64,000 nt of DNA, from positions 744,001-808,000 of the forward strand of contig NZ_KV880637.1 of the NCBI RefSeq assembly GCF_001907695.1, read 5' to 3'. The position numbers and the translations under genes are program-made. The DNA is from Thalassospira sp. TSL5-1. GTDB taxonomy: Bacteria; Pseudomonadota; Alphaproteobacteria; Rhodospirillales; Thalassospiraceae. The notes under the pieces are model-generated. The model was given only the letters and a program-made list of their open reading frames with translations. It ran no database searches and had not been told where the DNA came from. Each line of letters opens with the position of its first letter. The first letter of the stretch is position 1. Shown piece after piece: positions 54,178 to 61,796 of the stretch.

Positions 54178-55341
54178 ATGCCGGACTTTAAAGGCGGGGC
54201 CGTAAAGTTGAAAGTAATGCACATATTTGGGTCACTGGCGATGGGGGGGCTCGTTTCGTTCAGCGGATTATCTGCGTGGGCTGGCGCATCCGAGACGCCG
54301 CGCGTTGCTTTCATTAATCCCGGTTATGGCGATAGGGGCTTCTGGAAAGATGTCAGTGATGTCATGCATGTTGCGGCACATCAGTTCGGACTGGAGATCG
54401 TCGAGTTCGACAGTAATCGGCAGTGGCCGTTGATGGCAGAAAATGCGAGCCGCGTTTTTGCAATGGACCCGCCGCCAGATTTTATTGTTGCCTCGAACGA
54501 ACATCAGCAGGGAGGGCGCATTATCCTGGAGGCCAATGCCCGGAAAATTCCGCTTTTTATGATTCTCAATGATTTGACCGATGCGCAGAAAAGCCGTTTG
54601 GGACATGCTGGAAAAAAACTGCCCTATTGGATTGCGACCCTGATACCTGATAATCGTAAGGCGGGGTACGAGATCGCCCAATCCCTGGTCCTGGCGGATC
54701 AAAAACAGCACGCCGATGAAGCGCAGCACGATATTTGCCTTCTGTCGCTGGCAGGAGACTGGAACACGCCAGCATCGTTGGCACGGCTTGACGGGTTGGA
54801 CCGGGCTTTGGCGGAATTTCCGCACCTTAAGGAAAAACGCCGGCTATATGCCAACTGGTCCTATGAGGAGGGGTATAACCGTACCGCTGACTGGCTTCCC
54901 GAGGGATGTCTGGATGCGGTTTGGGCGGCAAATGATGATATTGCCCGAGGCGCAATTGCTGCGGTAGAGGATGCAGGCCGGGTTCCCGGTAAAGATGTTG
55001 TGGTTGGGGGCTTGAACTGGTCGACGGACGGCCTGAAATTGGTAAAGGCGGGCAAAATGACCATGACACATGGTGGTCATTTCCTGGCTGGCGCGTGGGT
55101 TATGGTAATGGTGAATGATTACCGGCACGGTATTGACATACAGAAGATGGGGCCGGACTTTTTCTTTCCCATGCAGGCAATTACGCGTGACAATGTTGAT
55201 ATGTTTGAAGAAAAATTTGCCAACCGCGACTGGAATATCGTCGACTTTTCATCATTTTCGCTTTCTGGAAAGGACGGCGAGGATACATCCTATCATTTTG
55301 ATCTCGCACATCTTCTCGGCGCGATAAAAACTGACCACTGA
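54178..55341 (+). CDS. Periplasmic sugar-type substrate-binding protein
   Basis: About 387 residues with a signal peptide (residues about 10-36, hydrophobic GSLAMGGLVSFSG then AWAGA) and a ribose-binding-protein fold of the Peripla_BP_4 class (VAFINPGYGDRGFWKDVSDVM, DFIVASNEHQQGG, AVWAANDDIARGAIAAVEDAG). No permease or ATPase gene is near. A membrane diguanylate cyclase follows 23 nt later, so it probably serves as its ligand sensor rather than for uptake. The start is uncertain: TTG 54208 or ATG 54217 would give a more compact signal peptide. Confidence 0.85.
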   Translation: MPDFKGGAVKLKVMHIFGSLAMGGLVSFSGLSAWAGASETPRVAFINPGYGDRGFWKDVSDVMHVAAHQFGLEIVEFDSNRQWPLMAENASRVFAMDPPPDFIVASNEHQQGGRIILEANARKIPLFMILNDLTDAQKSRLGHAGKKLPYWIATLIPDNRKAGYEIAQSLVLADQKQHADEAQHDICLLSLAGDWNTPASLARLDGLDRALAEFPHLKEKRRLYANWSYEEGYNRTADWLPEGCLDAVWAANDDIARGAIAAVEDAGRVPGKDVVVGGLNWSTDGLKLVKAGKMTMTHGGHFLAGAWVMVMVNDYRHGIDIQKMGPDFFFPMQAITRDNVDMFEEKFANRDWNIVDFSSFSLSGKDGEDTSYHFDLAHLLGAIKTDH

Positions 55342-55364
55342 GAAAGACAAAAGGATAGTCTTTT

Positions 55365-56819
55365 TTGCGAGCATCATCTGACCGAAGCGATACGGACGAT
55401 TTGAAAAAACTGAAACCGGGCAGTTCCATTTTTGCACGCCAATTGCGGTGCGGGCTGCTTGTGGCTTCTTTGTTGGGTGTTCTGATTATTTTGTATCAGG
55501 GTATCGCCGATTATTTATCCCTGCGCGAGGATTATGAGTCAACCAATGCGCGCGTGATCAACGAGATTCGCGCCGTGTCAAAGACGATGCTTGTTGAAAA
55601 GAATGCGGAACTTGCCAGGACGGTTGCCAATAGCGCGATGTTCGAGCGGTCCGTAATGTCGGTTCGGTTGATTGATCTTGATGGCAACGTGATTGCCGCG
55701 CAGCACCGCGACGAGACGATTTTATCACAAAGCATATGGTCGGAACTGCTGTTTGATGGTGTCGTCAGCCATAGTTTACCGATTTATGCACCTGCTGTTG
55801 GCATGACCAAGGGACCCATTGTTGGGCAGCTGCAAATCTCGTTTTCGCCGCAGGTTTATATTTCCCTGCTTTATGACCGGATTAAAGCATCCTTTATCGG
55901 TGTTTTGATCTTTGCGGTCGCAATGACGTTTGCCGCCGTCGGCGTTACATATTTCATTGTCACCAAGCCCCTGCTGGAATTGATCACCTATATGGTGCGC
56001 GTTAACCCGGCAGATGCCAGCAAACCCCTGCCGCTACCTCCTCCGCACCGGCATGATGATGAAATTCAGATGCTCGGCTCCTCGCTGATTGGCCTGCTTG
56101 CCCTGATCCGCAGCAAGGTACACCGGATCGCCAATGTTACCGAGGAACTCAAAGCCGCCAACCTGACCCTGGAAACCCGTGTCGAGCAACGTACCCGGGA
56201 ACTCAATAGCGCGATTGAGAAGCTCGAACGTCTGGCCGCCACGGACCCGCTAACGGGCATTGCCAACCGGCGTACTCTTATGGGGCGGTTGAAAAATGCC
56301 ATCGCGGTTTGGAAACGTCGTGGCACGCGTGTTGGGTTGATCATTGTGGATCTCGACCATTTCAAGGTTTTGAACGACACTTACGGTCATCAGATCGGCG
56401 ATACGGTTTTAAAGTCTATCACAGCGGTATTTAACCGCGTTTTACGCGAGACGGACCTGGTGGCCCGGCTTGGCGGCGAGGAATTTGCCGTTCTGCTCAG
56501 CGACGAGGACGAAAAAGGTGCTCTGGTTGTTGCTGAACGCCTGCGCGCGGAAATCTCCCGGGACGTCGTTCATGTAGACGACATGACGATTAGCTACACC
56601 GCCAGCCTTGGGATCGCCTGCCTGCCCGCGCGGGATGATTTTGACAAGGGGGATGGCGAGGGCATGGAAGGGGTTTTGCGCCAGGCGCGCGAAGTTGAAA
56701 ACATTATTGACGCCCTGTATTCCCTGGCGGACAAGGCTTTGTATCAGGCCAAGGAAAAAGGCAGAAACCGTTGTGAGTTGATGGTTCCCTCGGCCGACTT
56801 TCTGCACGGAACCGATTAG
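55365..56819 (+). CDS. Membrane diguanylate cyclase with periplasmic sensor domain
   Basis: A 484-residue protein. A membrane helix (about 30-46), a periplasmic domain of about 135 residues and a second helix (about 180-205) are followed by a HAMP-like linker, coiled coil, and a GGDEF domain with LGGEEF near 370 (intact). The DLDHFKVLNDTYGHQIGD motif is present. It makes c-di-GMP, presumably under control of the preceding binding protein, which could dock on the periplasmic domain. The start is TTG with AAGGAT upstream. Confidence 0.9.
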   Translation: MRASSDRSDTDDLKKLKPGSSIFARQLRCGLLVASLLGVLIILYQGIADYLSLREDYESTNARVINEIRAVSKTMLVEKNAELARTVANSAMFERSVMSVRLIDLDGNVIAAQHRDETILSQSIWSELLFDGVVSHSLPIYAPAVGMTKGPIVGQLQISFSPQVYISLLYDRIKASFIGVLIFAVAMTFAAVGVTYFIVTKPLLELITYMVRVNPADASKPLPLPPPHRHDDEIQMLGSSLIGLLALIRSKVHRIANVTEELKAANLTLETRVEQRTRELNSAIEKLERLAATDPLTGIANRRTLMGRLKNAIAVWKRRGTRVGLIIVDLDHFKVLNDTYGHQIGDTVLKSITAVFNRVLRETDLVARLGGEEFAVLLSDEDEKGALVVAERLRAEISRDVVHVDDMTISYTASLGIACLPARDDFDKGDGEGMEGVLRQAREVENIIDALYSLADKALYQAKEKGRNRCELMVPSADFLHGTD

Positions 56820-57021
56820 GGCCTTAGGGCCGGATATCCGCTGATCGGCAAAAATCGCAGTATTTTCGATTATTCTTAAGCGAAAAAATCAGTTTGGAAC
56901 AGTTCCTGTTTACAGAGCGTGTCTGCATGCTTCAAAACAAACAAAGTTTTGCGTTGCAACAGCGTTTTGCCGCAAAGACCCGTTTGAAGCCAGTGCGATG
57001 CGGCAAAGAGGATATGTTACG

Positions 57022-58437
57022 ATGACCAATATCAGCTCTGATAAGGGCGTGTCTGATCCTTTGCGGAATATTCTGCTGAATGTTGATAGTTACAAGGCCA
57101 GTCACCCCTATCAGTACCCGCCCGACACCACCCATATTTATAGCTATATCGAAAGTCGGGGTGGTAAGTGGGATAGCGCGGTGTTCTTTGGTTTGCAGAT
57201 GTTTTTAAAGGAATATCTGACCCGGCCGATTACGCAGGCGATGATCGATGAAGCGGAAAGTTTCTGGCAGGGGCATGGGGAACCATTTTACCGCGAGGGC
57301 TGGCAGCATATCCTGGATGCCCATGATGGTTATTTGCCGGTTAAAATCTGTGCGGTGCCGGAAGGCAGCATTATCCCCAATCACAATGTGCTGTTAAGCA
57401 TCATTAATACTGACCCCAAATGCTTTTGGCTGACCTCGGCCCTGGAAACGGCATTGTTGCGGGCGGTGTGGTATCCGACCACGGTGGCAACCAATTCCTG
57501 GCACTGCAAACAGGTGATTTTGAAATATTTGCACCAGACATCCGAAGATGTCGGGCAGATCGGCTTCAAGCTGCATGATTTTGGTGCACGCGGTGTTTCC
57601 AGCCTGGAAAGTGCTGCCATCGGCGGTGTCGCCCATTTGGTGAACTTCCTTGGTACCGACACGGTTAGCGGCGTTCTGGCGGCGCGTAAATATTATAACG
57701 AGGATATGGCTGGTTTTTCCATTCCTGCGGCTGAGCATTCGACCATGACCGCCTGGGAACGCGACCACGAAGTGGATGCCTATCGCAATATGATCCGCCA
57801 GTTTGGCGGGGCGGGCAAGCTGGTGGCCGTGGTGTCGGACAGTTATGATCTGTATCACGCGGTTGATCATATCTGGGGCGAGGCCTTGCGCCAGGAAGTA
57901 ATCGATAGCGGAGCGACCATTGTGGTCCGGCCCGATTCCGGCGATCCGACGACGGTACCGGTCGATTGTGTCATCCGCCTGGGCGAGAAATTTGGCTATA
58001 GCGTGAATGCCAAGGGCTACAAGGTGCTGGCACCGTGTGTGCGGGTCATTCAGGGCGACGGCATTAATATCAACTCAATAGAGGCGATTTTGCAAAACCT
58101 GGCCGATCAGGGCTGGGCGGCAGATAACATCGCCTTTGGCATGGGCGGTGGTCTGCTCCAGCAGCTTAATCGCGATACGCTGAAATTCGCCATGAAATGC
58201 TCTGCCGCACAGATTGGCGGGCGCTGGATTGACGTTTACAAGGACCCGGTCACAGACCACGGCAAACACAGCAAACGGGGTCGTCTGGCTCTTGTGCGGC
58301 GCGATGGCGCCTATCAAACCGTTCCGGAAGACGAAGCCGGAAATGACAATTTGCTGGAGCCGGTATTTTGTGACGGGAAATTGCTGCGAGATTGCAGCTT
58401 TGCCGACATTCGTGCGCGTGCTGACGGGGTGAAATAG
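57022..58437 (+). CDS. nadV: Nicotinamide phosphoribosyltransferase
   Basis: A 471-residue NAMPT-type enzyme that makes NMN from nicotinamide and PRPP. Motifs: NVDSYKASHPYQYP at the N-terminus, FKLHDFGARGVSS, SIPAAEHSTMTAW, VSDSYDLYHAV and IVVRPDSGDP, as in NadV and human NAMPT. The ATG at 57022 has GAGGAT upstream; an earlier in-frame start is less likely. It stands alone beside a tRNA junction; such genes are also often phage-borne, but here it lies outside the element on the chromosome side. Confidence 0.94.
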   Translation: MTNISSDKGVSDPLRNILLNVDSYKASHPYQYPPDTTHIYSYIESRGGKWDSAVFFGLQMFLKEYLTRPITQAMIDEAESFWQGHGEPFYREGWQHILDAHDGYLPVKICAVPEGSIIPNHNVLLSIINTDPKCFWLTSALETALLRAVWYPTTVATNSWHCKQVILKYLHQTSEDVGQIGFKLHDFGARGVSSLESAAIGGVAHLVNFLGTDTVSGVLAARKYYNEDMAGFSIPAAEHSTMTAWERDHEVDAYRNMIRQFGGAGKLVAVVSDSYDLYHAVDHIWGEALRQEVIDSGATIVVRPDSGDPTTVPVDCVIRLGEKFGYSVNAKGYKVLAPCVRVIQGDGININSIEAILQNLADQGWAADNIAFGMGGGLLQQLNRDTLKFAMKCSAAQIGGRWIDVYKDPVTDHGKHSKRGRLALVRRDGAYQTVPEDEAGNDNLLEPVFCDGKLLRDCSFADIRARADGVK

Positions 58438-58461
58438 GCCCAACAGGGATTTGCGTTTTAT

Positions 58462-58488
58462 AAGGGCAGGCTGAGGCTTGCCCTTTTT
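58462..58488 (+). terminator. Terminator after nadV
   Basis: A 10-bp stem (AAGGGCAGGC / GCTTGCCCTT, one G-U) with a 4-nt loop followed by TTTTTGC. Confidence 0.85.
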
Positions 58489-58506
58489 GCTTCTGAATGA
58501 CATCGG

Positions 58507-58548
58507 AAAAAACAAAACCCCGGAAAACGCGAACGTTTTCAGGGGTTT
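58507..58548 (-). terminator. Original tRNA-Lys terminator
   Basis: Stem AAACCCC-G-GAAAACG / CGTTTTC-A-GGGGTTT with a short loop, then TTTTGTTTTTT on the minus strand. It begins four bases after the CCA end of the tRNA fragment, as expected for that gene's own terminator. Confidence 0.75.
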
Positions 58549-58551
58549 GAT

Positions 58552-58597
58552 TGGTGGGCGCACGGGGACTCGAACCCAGGACCCGCTGATTAAGAGT
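58552..58597 (-). pseudogene. 3' fragment of tRNA-Lys(CTT), integration junction (att site)
   Basis: On the minus strand this reads from the anticodon loop CTCTTAA through the 3' stem, variable loop, T-arm (GGTTCGAGTCC) and acceptor end GCGCCCACCA. The 5' half of the anticodon stem, D-arm and 5' acceptor strand are missing: the bases before it (CGGTA) do not pair. It is therefore the displaced 3' end left when an element integrated into the tRNA gene. The intact copy should be at the far (right) end of the element. Confidence 0.85.
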
Positions 58598-58732
58598 TAC
58601 CGATAAACTGTGTGTTTTCAAAGGTGTTTGGCAAATTTTGGCAGATTTGACCCCTAGGGTAACTGCCGCATCCCAAACACAGTGCCAAACATTTTCCTTC
58701 GGATTTTTTTGCTATTTTGGGTGGTGTCAATA

Positions 58733-59092
58733 TTATTCTTGCTCGTTTAAAGCGGTGATGCCACACCATAGCGAGGGACCTTGAATGGTTTCCCTGTTTG
58801 CCGCATGGACCGAACCGCGCAACAAATTCCATTTTGCCAATAGGTTTTTGCGCACCTTCCTCTGTTTAGGCGTCAACTTTTGATAGCCGTTAAGCAGTAT
58901 CAGAATAGCGTTACCGACCAAAAATAGCGGTTGGCCGGGGGCCGTGCCAAAGTTTCCAGCCCAAACAGCACCAGCATTATTGCGGTAGTCAGACACCGCT
59001 TTTTCGTGCGGTCCGTATGGCGGAAAATCTGCCACATAAGGATCGAATGATTCCTGGAATTCAAGAAATTGATCTGACCACCGAAACCCCAT
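58733..59092 (-). CDS. Hypothetical protein in element
   Basis: A 119-residue protein starting MGFRWSDQFLEFQESFDPYV, with one moderately hydrophobic stretch (QPLFLVGNAILILLNGYQ) and a basic segment (TPKQRKVRKNLLAKWN). The ATG at 59092 has GGAGG 5 nt upstream; a TTG at 59134 would extend it. I recognise no family. It is the first gene inside the integrated element. Confidence 0.55.
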   Translation of the reverse strand: MGFRWSDQFLEFQESFDPYVADFPPYGPHEKAVSDYRNNAGAVWAGNFGTAPGQPLFLVGNAILILLNGYQKLTPKQRKVRKNLLAKWNLLRGSVHAANRETIQGPSLWCGITALNEQE

Positions 59093-59134
59093 TTCAGCCT
59101 CCACAACATGAGGAAAGGAGGGTTTATACCGCAA

Positions 59135-59410
59135 TTAGCCCTTTTGTTCAATTTATGTTCTTTATGAAGGAATAAAATCCTGTTTCATGTTGATTTTTTA
59201 GGTCAATGTGCTATACAGATGATATCAAATTTCTTTGGAACCTTTCTTTGTGATTGTTTCGATGTCGTGCTGTTGAACGTTTTTAAATAACAGAATAGTA
59301 ATTTCCATCTTCTGGTGGTGGGTTTAAGGCATCCAATTTTCTTGAACACAGCTAAAAATAATGTCACCTTAATAGTTGCGTTTAACCGTGGCTGTTAAGG
59401 GGGGATGTGA
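59135..59410. other. Intergenic region inside the element
   Basis: About 275 AT-rich nucleotides between divergent genes. It contains likely promoters for both but no recognisable repressor site. Confidence 0.35.
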
Positions 59411-60280
59411 ATGACACCAGATTTATTCGAGCGGTCTATCTTTGATCTAATAAATGAAAAAGCTCGCGCTTTAGAGGATTGTCTGATGTCGGATGTCATC
59501 TTCTATCATGGAAGTATTTATCCTAACTATTTCAGAACGTTCCGTGATTTTGTTGAGGAAGTAGCCCTAAGGTCGGAGCGAGAAGAAAAAACTATTTCTG
59601 TTGTGCTTCGTACTGGTGGTGGTTCGGCTGACACGACCGAAAAAATGGTGAACGTTCTCCGTAATCACTACGAAAAAGTGTATTTCGTTGTCCCAGATAT
59701 GGCAATGTCGGCAGGAACGATATTTTGTATGTCCGGGGACAAAATATTTATGGATTATGCCTCCAGTTTGGGGCCAATTGACCCACAAGTTCCAACGCCT
59801 GATACTGGCGATTATGTTCCAGCACTTGGATATCTGGATAAGGTCACAGAAATAACAAAAAAAGGACAATTGGAGCAGGCAGACGTTGTTCTGCTGAAGT
59901 CACTCGATCTAGCCAAGTTGGCTCTTTTTGAACAAGCTAGAGATTTATCAATCGACCTACTCACTGACTGGCTGGTCAACTACAAGTTCAGGGATTGGAC
60001 GGTACATCGAACTACAAATCCTGGGCAGCCAGTGACACCGGACGAAAAGGCTACGCGAGCAAAGCAGATAGCGAGTGATTTGGCGGATCACAAACGTTGG
60101 CGTTCACATGGACGTAATTTGGACGTCGGTAAGTTGAAGGATTTGAGAATCGAGATTGACGACTATACCAATGATTTGAACATGCGGTCGGCAATTCGTG
60201 ATTATAATGATCCTCTTACAGGATATGTTGACAGAACCCGAATAGAATTTTATCTACACCATCACCAAGTTCAGTCCTAA
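59411..60280 (+). CDS. SDH-family ClpP-fold serine protease
   Basis: A 289-residue cytoplasmic protein of the serine-dehydrogenase-proteinase family (ClpP/crotonase fold). The catalytic Ser is in VPDMAMSAGTIFCMSG (near residue 101), after the VVLRTGGGSAD glycine loop (oxyanion hole). FMDYASSLGPIDPQVP follows as in SppA/SDH proteins. GGGGGGATG lies upstream of the ATG. It is AT-rich relative to the chromosome and sits in the phage element next to a small gene; a role in phage-host interaction or defence is inference. Confidence 0.85.
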   Translation: MTPDLFERSIFDLINEKARALEDCLMSDVIFYHGSIYPNYFRTFRDFVEEVALRSEREEKTISVVLRTGGGSADTTEKMVNVLRNHYEKVYFVVPDMAMSAGTIFCMSGDKIFMDYASSLGPIDPQVPTPDTGDYVPALGYLDKVTEITKKGQLEQADVVLLKSLDLAKLALFEQARDLSIDLLTDWLVNYKFRDWTVHRTTNPGQPVTPDEKATRAKQIASDLADHKRWRSHGRNLDVGKLKDLRIEIDDYTNDLNMRSAIRDYNDPLTGYVDRTRIEFYLHHHQVQS

Positions 60281-60292
60281 GGGAGAATGATG

Positions 60293-60472
60293 ATGTCACT
60301 ATCTAATGCAGTTCGAGAAAAGTTGAACGCGCTGCCTGAACATGGAAATCATACTTTGTCTCAAAATTTGCTTGATGCTGAACGACTTGCGGACCAATTC
60401 AGCGAAATTAAGCCAGTTCCGTATATCGTCCCTATCGAAATGGCGATTGGAACGCACTATTCTTCAAACTGA
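60293..60472 (+). CDS. Small hypothetical protein coupled to the SDH protease
   Basis: A 59-residue polar protein (MSLSNAVREKLNALPEHGNH...), probably helical, with no known domain. GGGAG at 60281-60285 directly follows the protease stop and favours the third of three successive ATGs (60293). Coupling suggests it works with the protease, perhaps as substrate, adaptor or inhibitor. A strong terminator follows. Confidence 0.65.
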   Translation: MSLSNAVREKLNALPEHGNHTLSQNLLDAERLADQFSEIKPVPYIVPIEMAIGTHYSSN

Positions 60473-60490
60473 TATTTCGTAAAGAGAATC

Positions 60491-60520
60491 AAGGCGGCGC
60501 TTTAGCCGCCTTTTTTTTGT
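60491..60520 (+). terminator. Terminator of the protease operon
   Basis: Stem AAGGCGGC / GCCGCCTT with a 6-nt loop followed by eight T residues. Confidence 0.92.
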
Positions 60521-60581
60521 GTTGCGTGTGCCTTCGTTCTGTGAGGCTGAGAGCTGTGTACTATACAAGCTTATGGCTTGG

Positions 60582-61046
60582 CTAGTTTTCGTGTCGTTTT
60601 TGTAATCGACTTTGCCGCTTCTCGAAGGTCCTTAGTCCGCCCAAACCAAGCATACCGATCAGAACAGGGGATAGGTCCTGCCAACCAAGATCAGGCAGAA
60701 ATTCCAATGGGAACAGCTTCGCCCCCGTGAAATGAGCCGTGATCTGAACCGCAGACACGATCAACGGGTTCAAAATGAAGGTGTAGGCCATCGCCGCAGC
60801 ACAAACCCAACCGACGGCAGGACGCCAGCCGCCCTTGAACAAACCACCATGTTCGGCTTCAATCTTGTTGGTTTCAATCTGCCCCATCAGAACCTGAATT
60901 TGCGCGTCAAGTTCCTTGAAATCGCCTTCCTGTTGCAGCTTGGCAAGTTCCATTTGCGCCTTTGCCTGATCTTCAGGATTCGGCCAGACGCGCTTGATAA
61001 CCGTATTGGCGATATCAAAGACCGCCGAGAATGGATCGAATGCCAT
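60582..61046 (-). CDS. 3TM-type phage/GTA holin
   Basis: A 154-residue protein of the GTA_holin_3TM family. A charged helical N-terminus (VFDIANTVIKRVWPNPEDQAKAQMELAKLQQ) precedes the WRPAVGWVCAAAMAYTFIL core and further helices (LPDLGWQDLSPVLIGMLGLGGLRTFEK). It permeabilises the inner membrane for endolysin release. The ATG at 61046 has GGAGC upstream and starts 1 nt after the endolysin stop. Confidence 0.9.
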   Translation of the reverse strand: MAFDPFSAVFDIANTVIKRVWPNPEDQAKAQMELAKLQQEGDFKELDAQIQVLMGQIETNKIEAEHGGLFKGGWRPAVGWVCAAAMAYTFILNPLIVSAVQITAHFTGAKLFPLEFLPDLGWQDLSPVLIGMLGLGGLRTFEKRQSRLQKRHEN

Positions 61047-61047
61047 T

Positions 61048-61431
61048 TCAGTAGCTCCAAAATGCGGGAGACGGAAATCCGTTTGGTTCACCCATGTCGA
61101 GATGCAAAAACCGACCTGATCCCTTTTGAGACACCCCAATACGACGAATGCCATACTTGCGAGCGACTACAATCAGACACATGGCATCTTCACCAGCAAC
61201 GGCAATGTCAGCAGCGCAGCCATAAGTATGCGCACCGGGAGACGCCTTCTTTGCCTCGATAGGGTGGGTGCGATCCCGGTAGCCAGACGTGATAATCATG
61301 GGCTTATCAATTTCAAGCCGCACCGCATATAAAACGTCCATAAACCGCTTTTGCATATGGTTCTCGCCGGTATGTTTACAGTCAAATTCCGACTTCACAA
61401 ACAGCGGCTCATAATCGGTCCAATTGATCAT
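61048..61431 (-). CDS. M15-type peptidoglycan peptidase (endolysin)
   Basis: A 127-residue D,D-peptidase of the M15_3 type. Zinc motif: HTYGCAADIAVAG (His and Asp), then FLHLDMG with the third ligand; the SGYRDRTHP motif precedes. It cleaves peptide cross-links at lysis. It overlaps the upstream small membrane gene by four bases (ATGA) and precedes the holin, forming a lysis cassette. Confidence 0.92.
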   Translation of the reverse strand: MINWTDYEPLFVKSEFDCKHTGENHMQKRFMDVLYAVRLEIDKPMIITSGYRDRTHPIEAKKASPGAHTYGCAADIAVAGEDAMCLIVVARKYGIRRIGVSQKGSGRFLHLDMGEPNGFPSPAFWSY

Positions 61432-61706
61432 CTTCTATGCTCCAATTGAGTGAGTGCAGCGGTAATCGCCGCTGTAATGCGGGTTTCCATTTCCCGCAGG
61501 TCCTGTTTGGTAGCCATGCCCTCAAGCATTCTGCGTTCAAGGTCATGAAGGTCGTCGCGCAGTCTGTTAATGGCGTCCCATTGTTTTGCGCGGCTTAGGG
61601 CGGCATCCGCTGCCTGGTCTGACTGTCGTTTGAACAGAAAGCCGATCAGCCCCAAAATCACACTGACAGCGCCGCCTAGCAGCCACCGGATCGTGTCGCT
61701 ATCCAC
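61428..61706 (-). CDS. Small membrane-anchored coiled-coil phage protein
   Basis: A 92-residue protein with one N-terminal helix (about 8-27, WLLGGAVSVILGLIGFLF) and a coiled-coil rest. It precedes the endolysin and resembles spanin-like or DUF-type lysis accessory proteins in layout, without a recognisable family match. It overlaps the endolysin gene. Confidence 0.75.
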   Translation of the reverse strand: MDSDTIRWLLGGAVSVILGLIGFLFKRQSDQAADAALSRAKQWDAINRLRDDLHDLERRMLEGMATKQDLREMETRITAAITAALTQLEHRR

Positions 61707-61731
61707 GTATTTCCCCCTTACGGCACAGCCA

Positions 61732-61761
61732 TAAAAAAAAGCCCGACCAAATGGCCGGGCA
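61732..61761 (-). terminator. Terminator after the tail gene
   Basis: Stem GCCCG-ACC / GGC-CGGGC with an AAAT-containing loop and eight T residues on the minus strand, between the tail gene and the lysis cassette. Confidence 0.85.
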
Positions 61762-61796
61762 AGCGTTAAACGGGCGGTGTTTGACTGTTCCCTGTG

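Noticed and set aside
58552..58640. Intact tRNA gene
   Set aside because: The sequence 5' of the anticodon loop does not pair with the 3' anticodon stem, and no D-arm or 5' acceptor strand GGGCGC is present.
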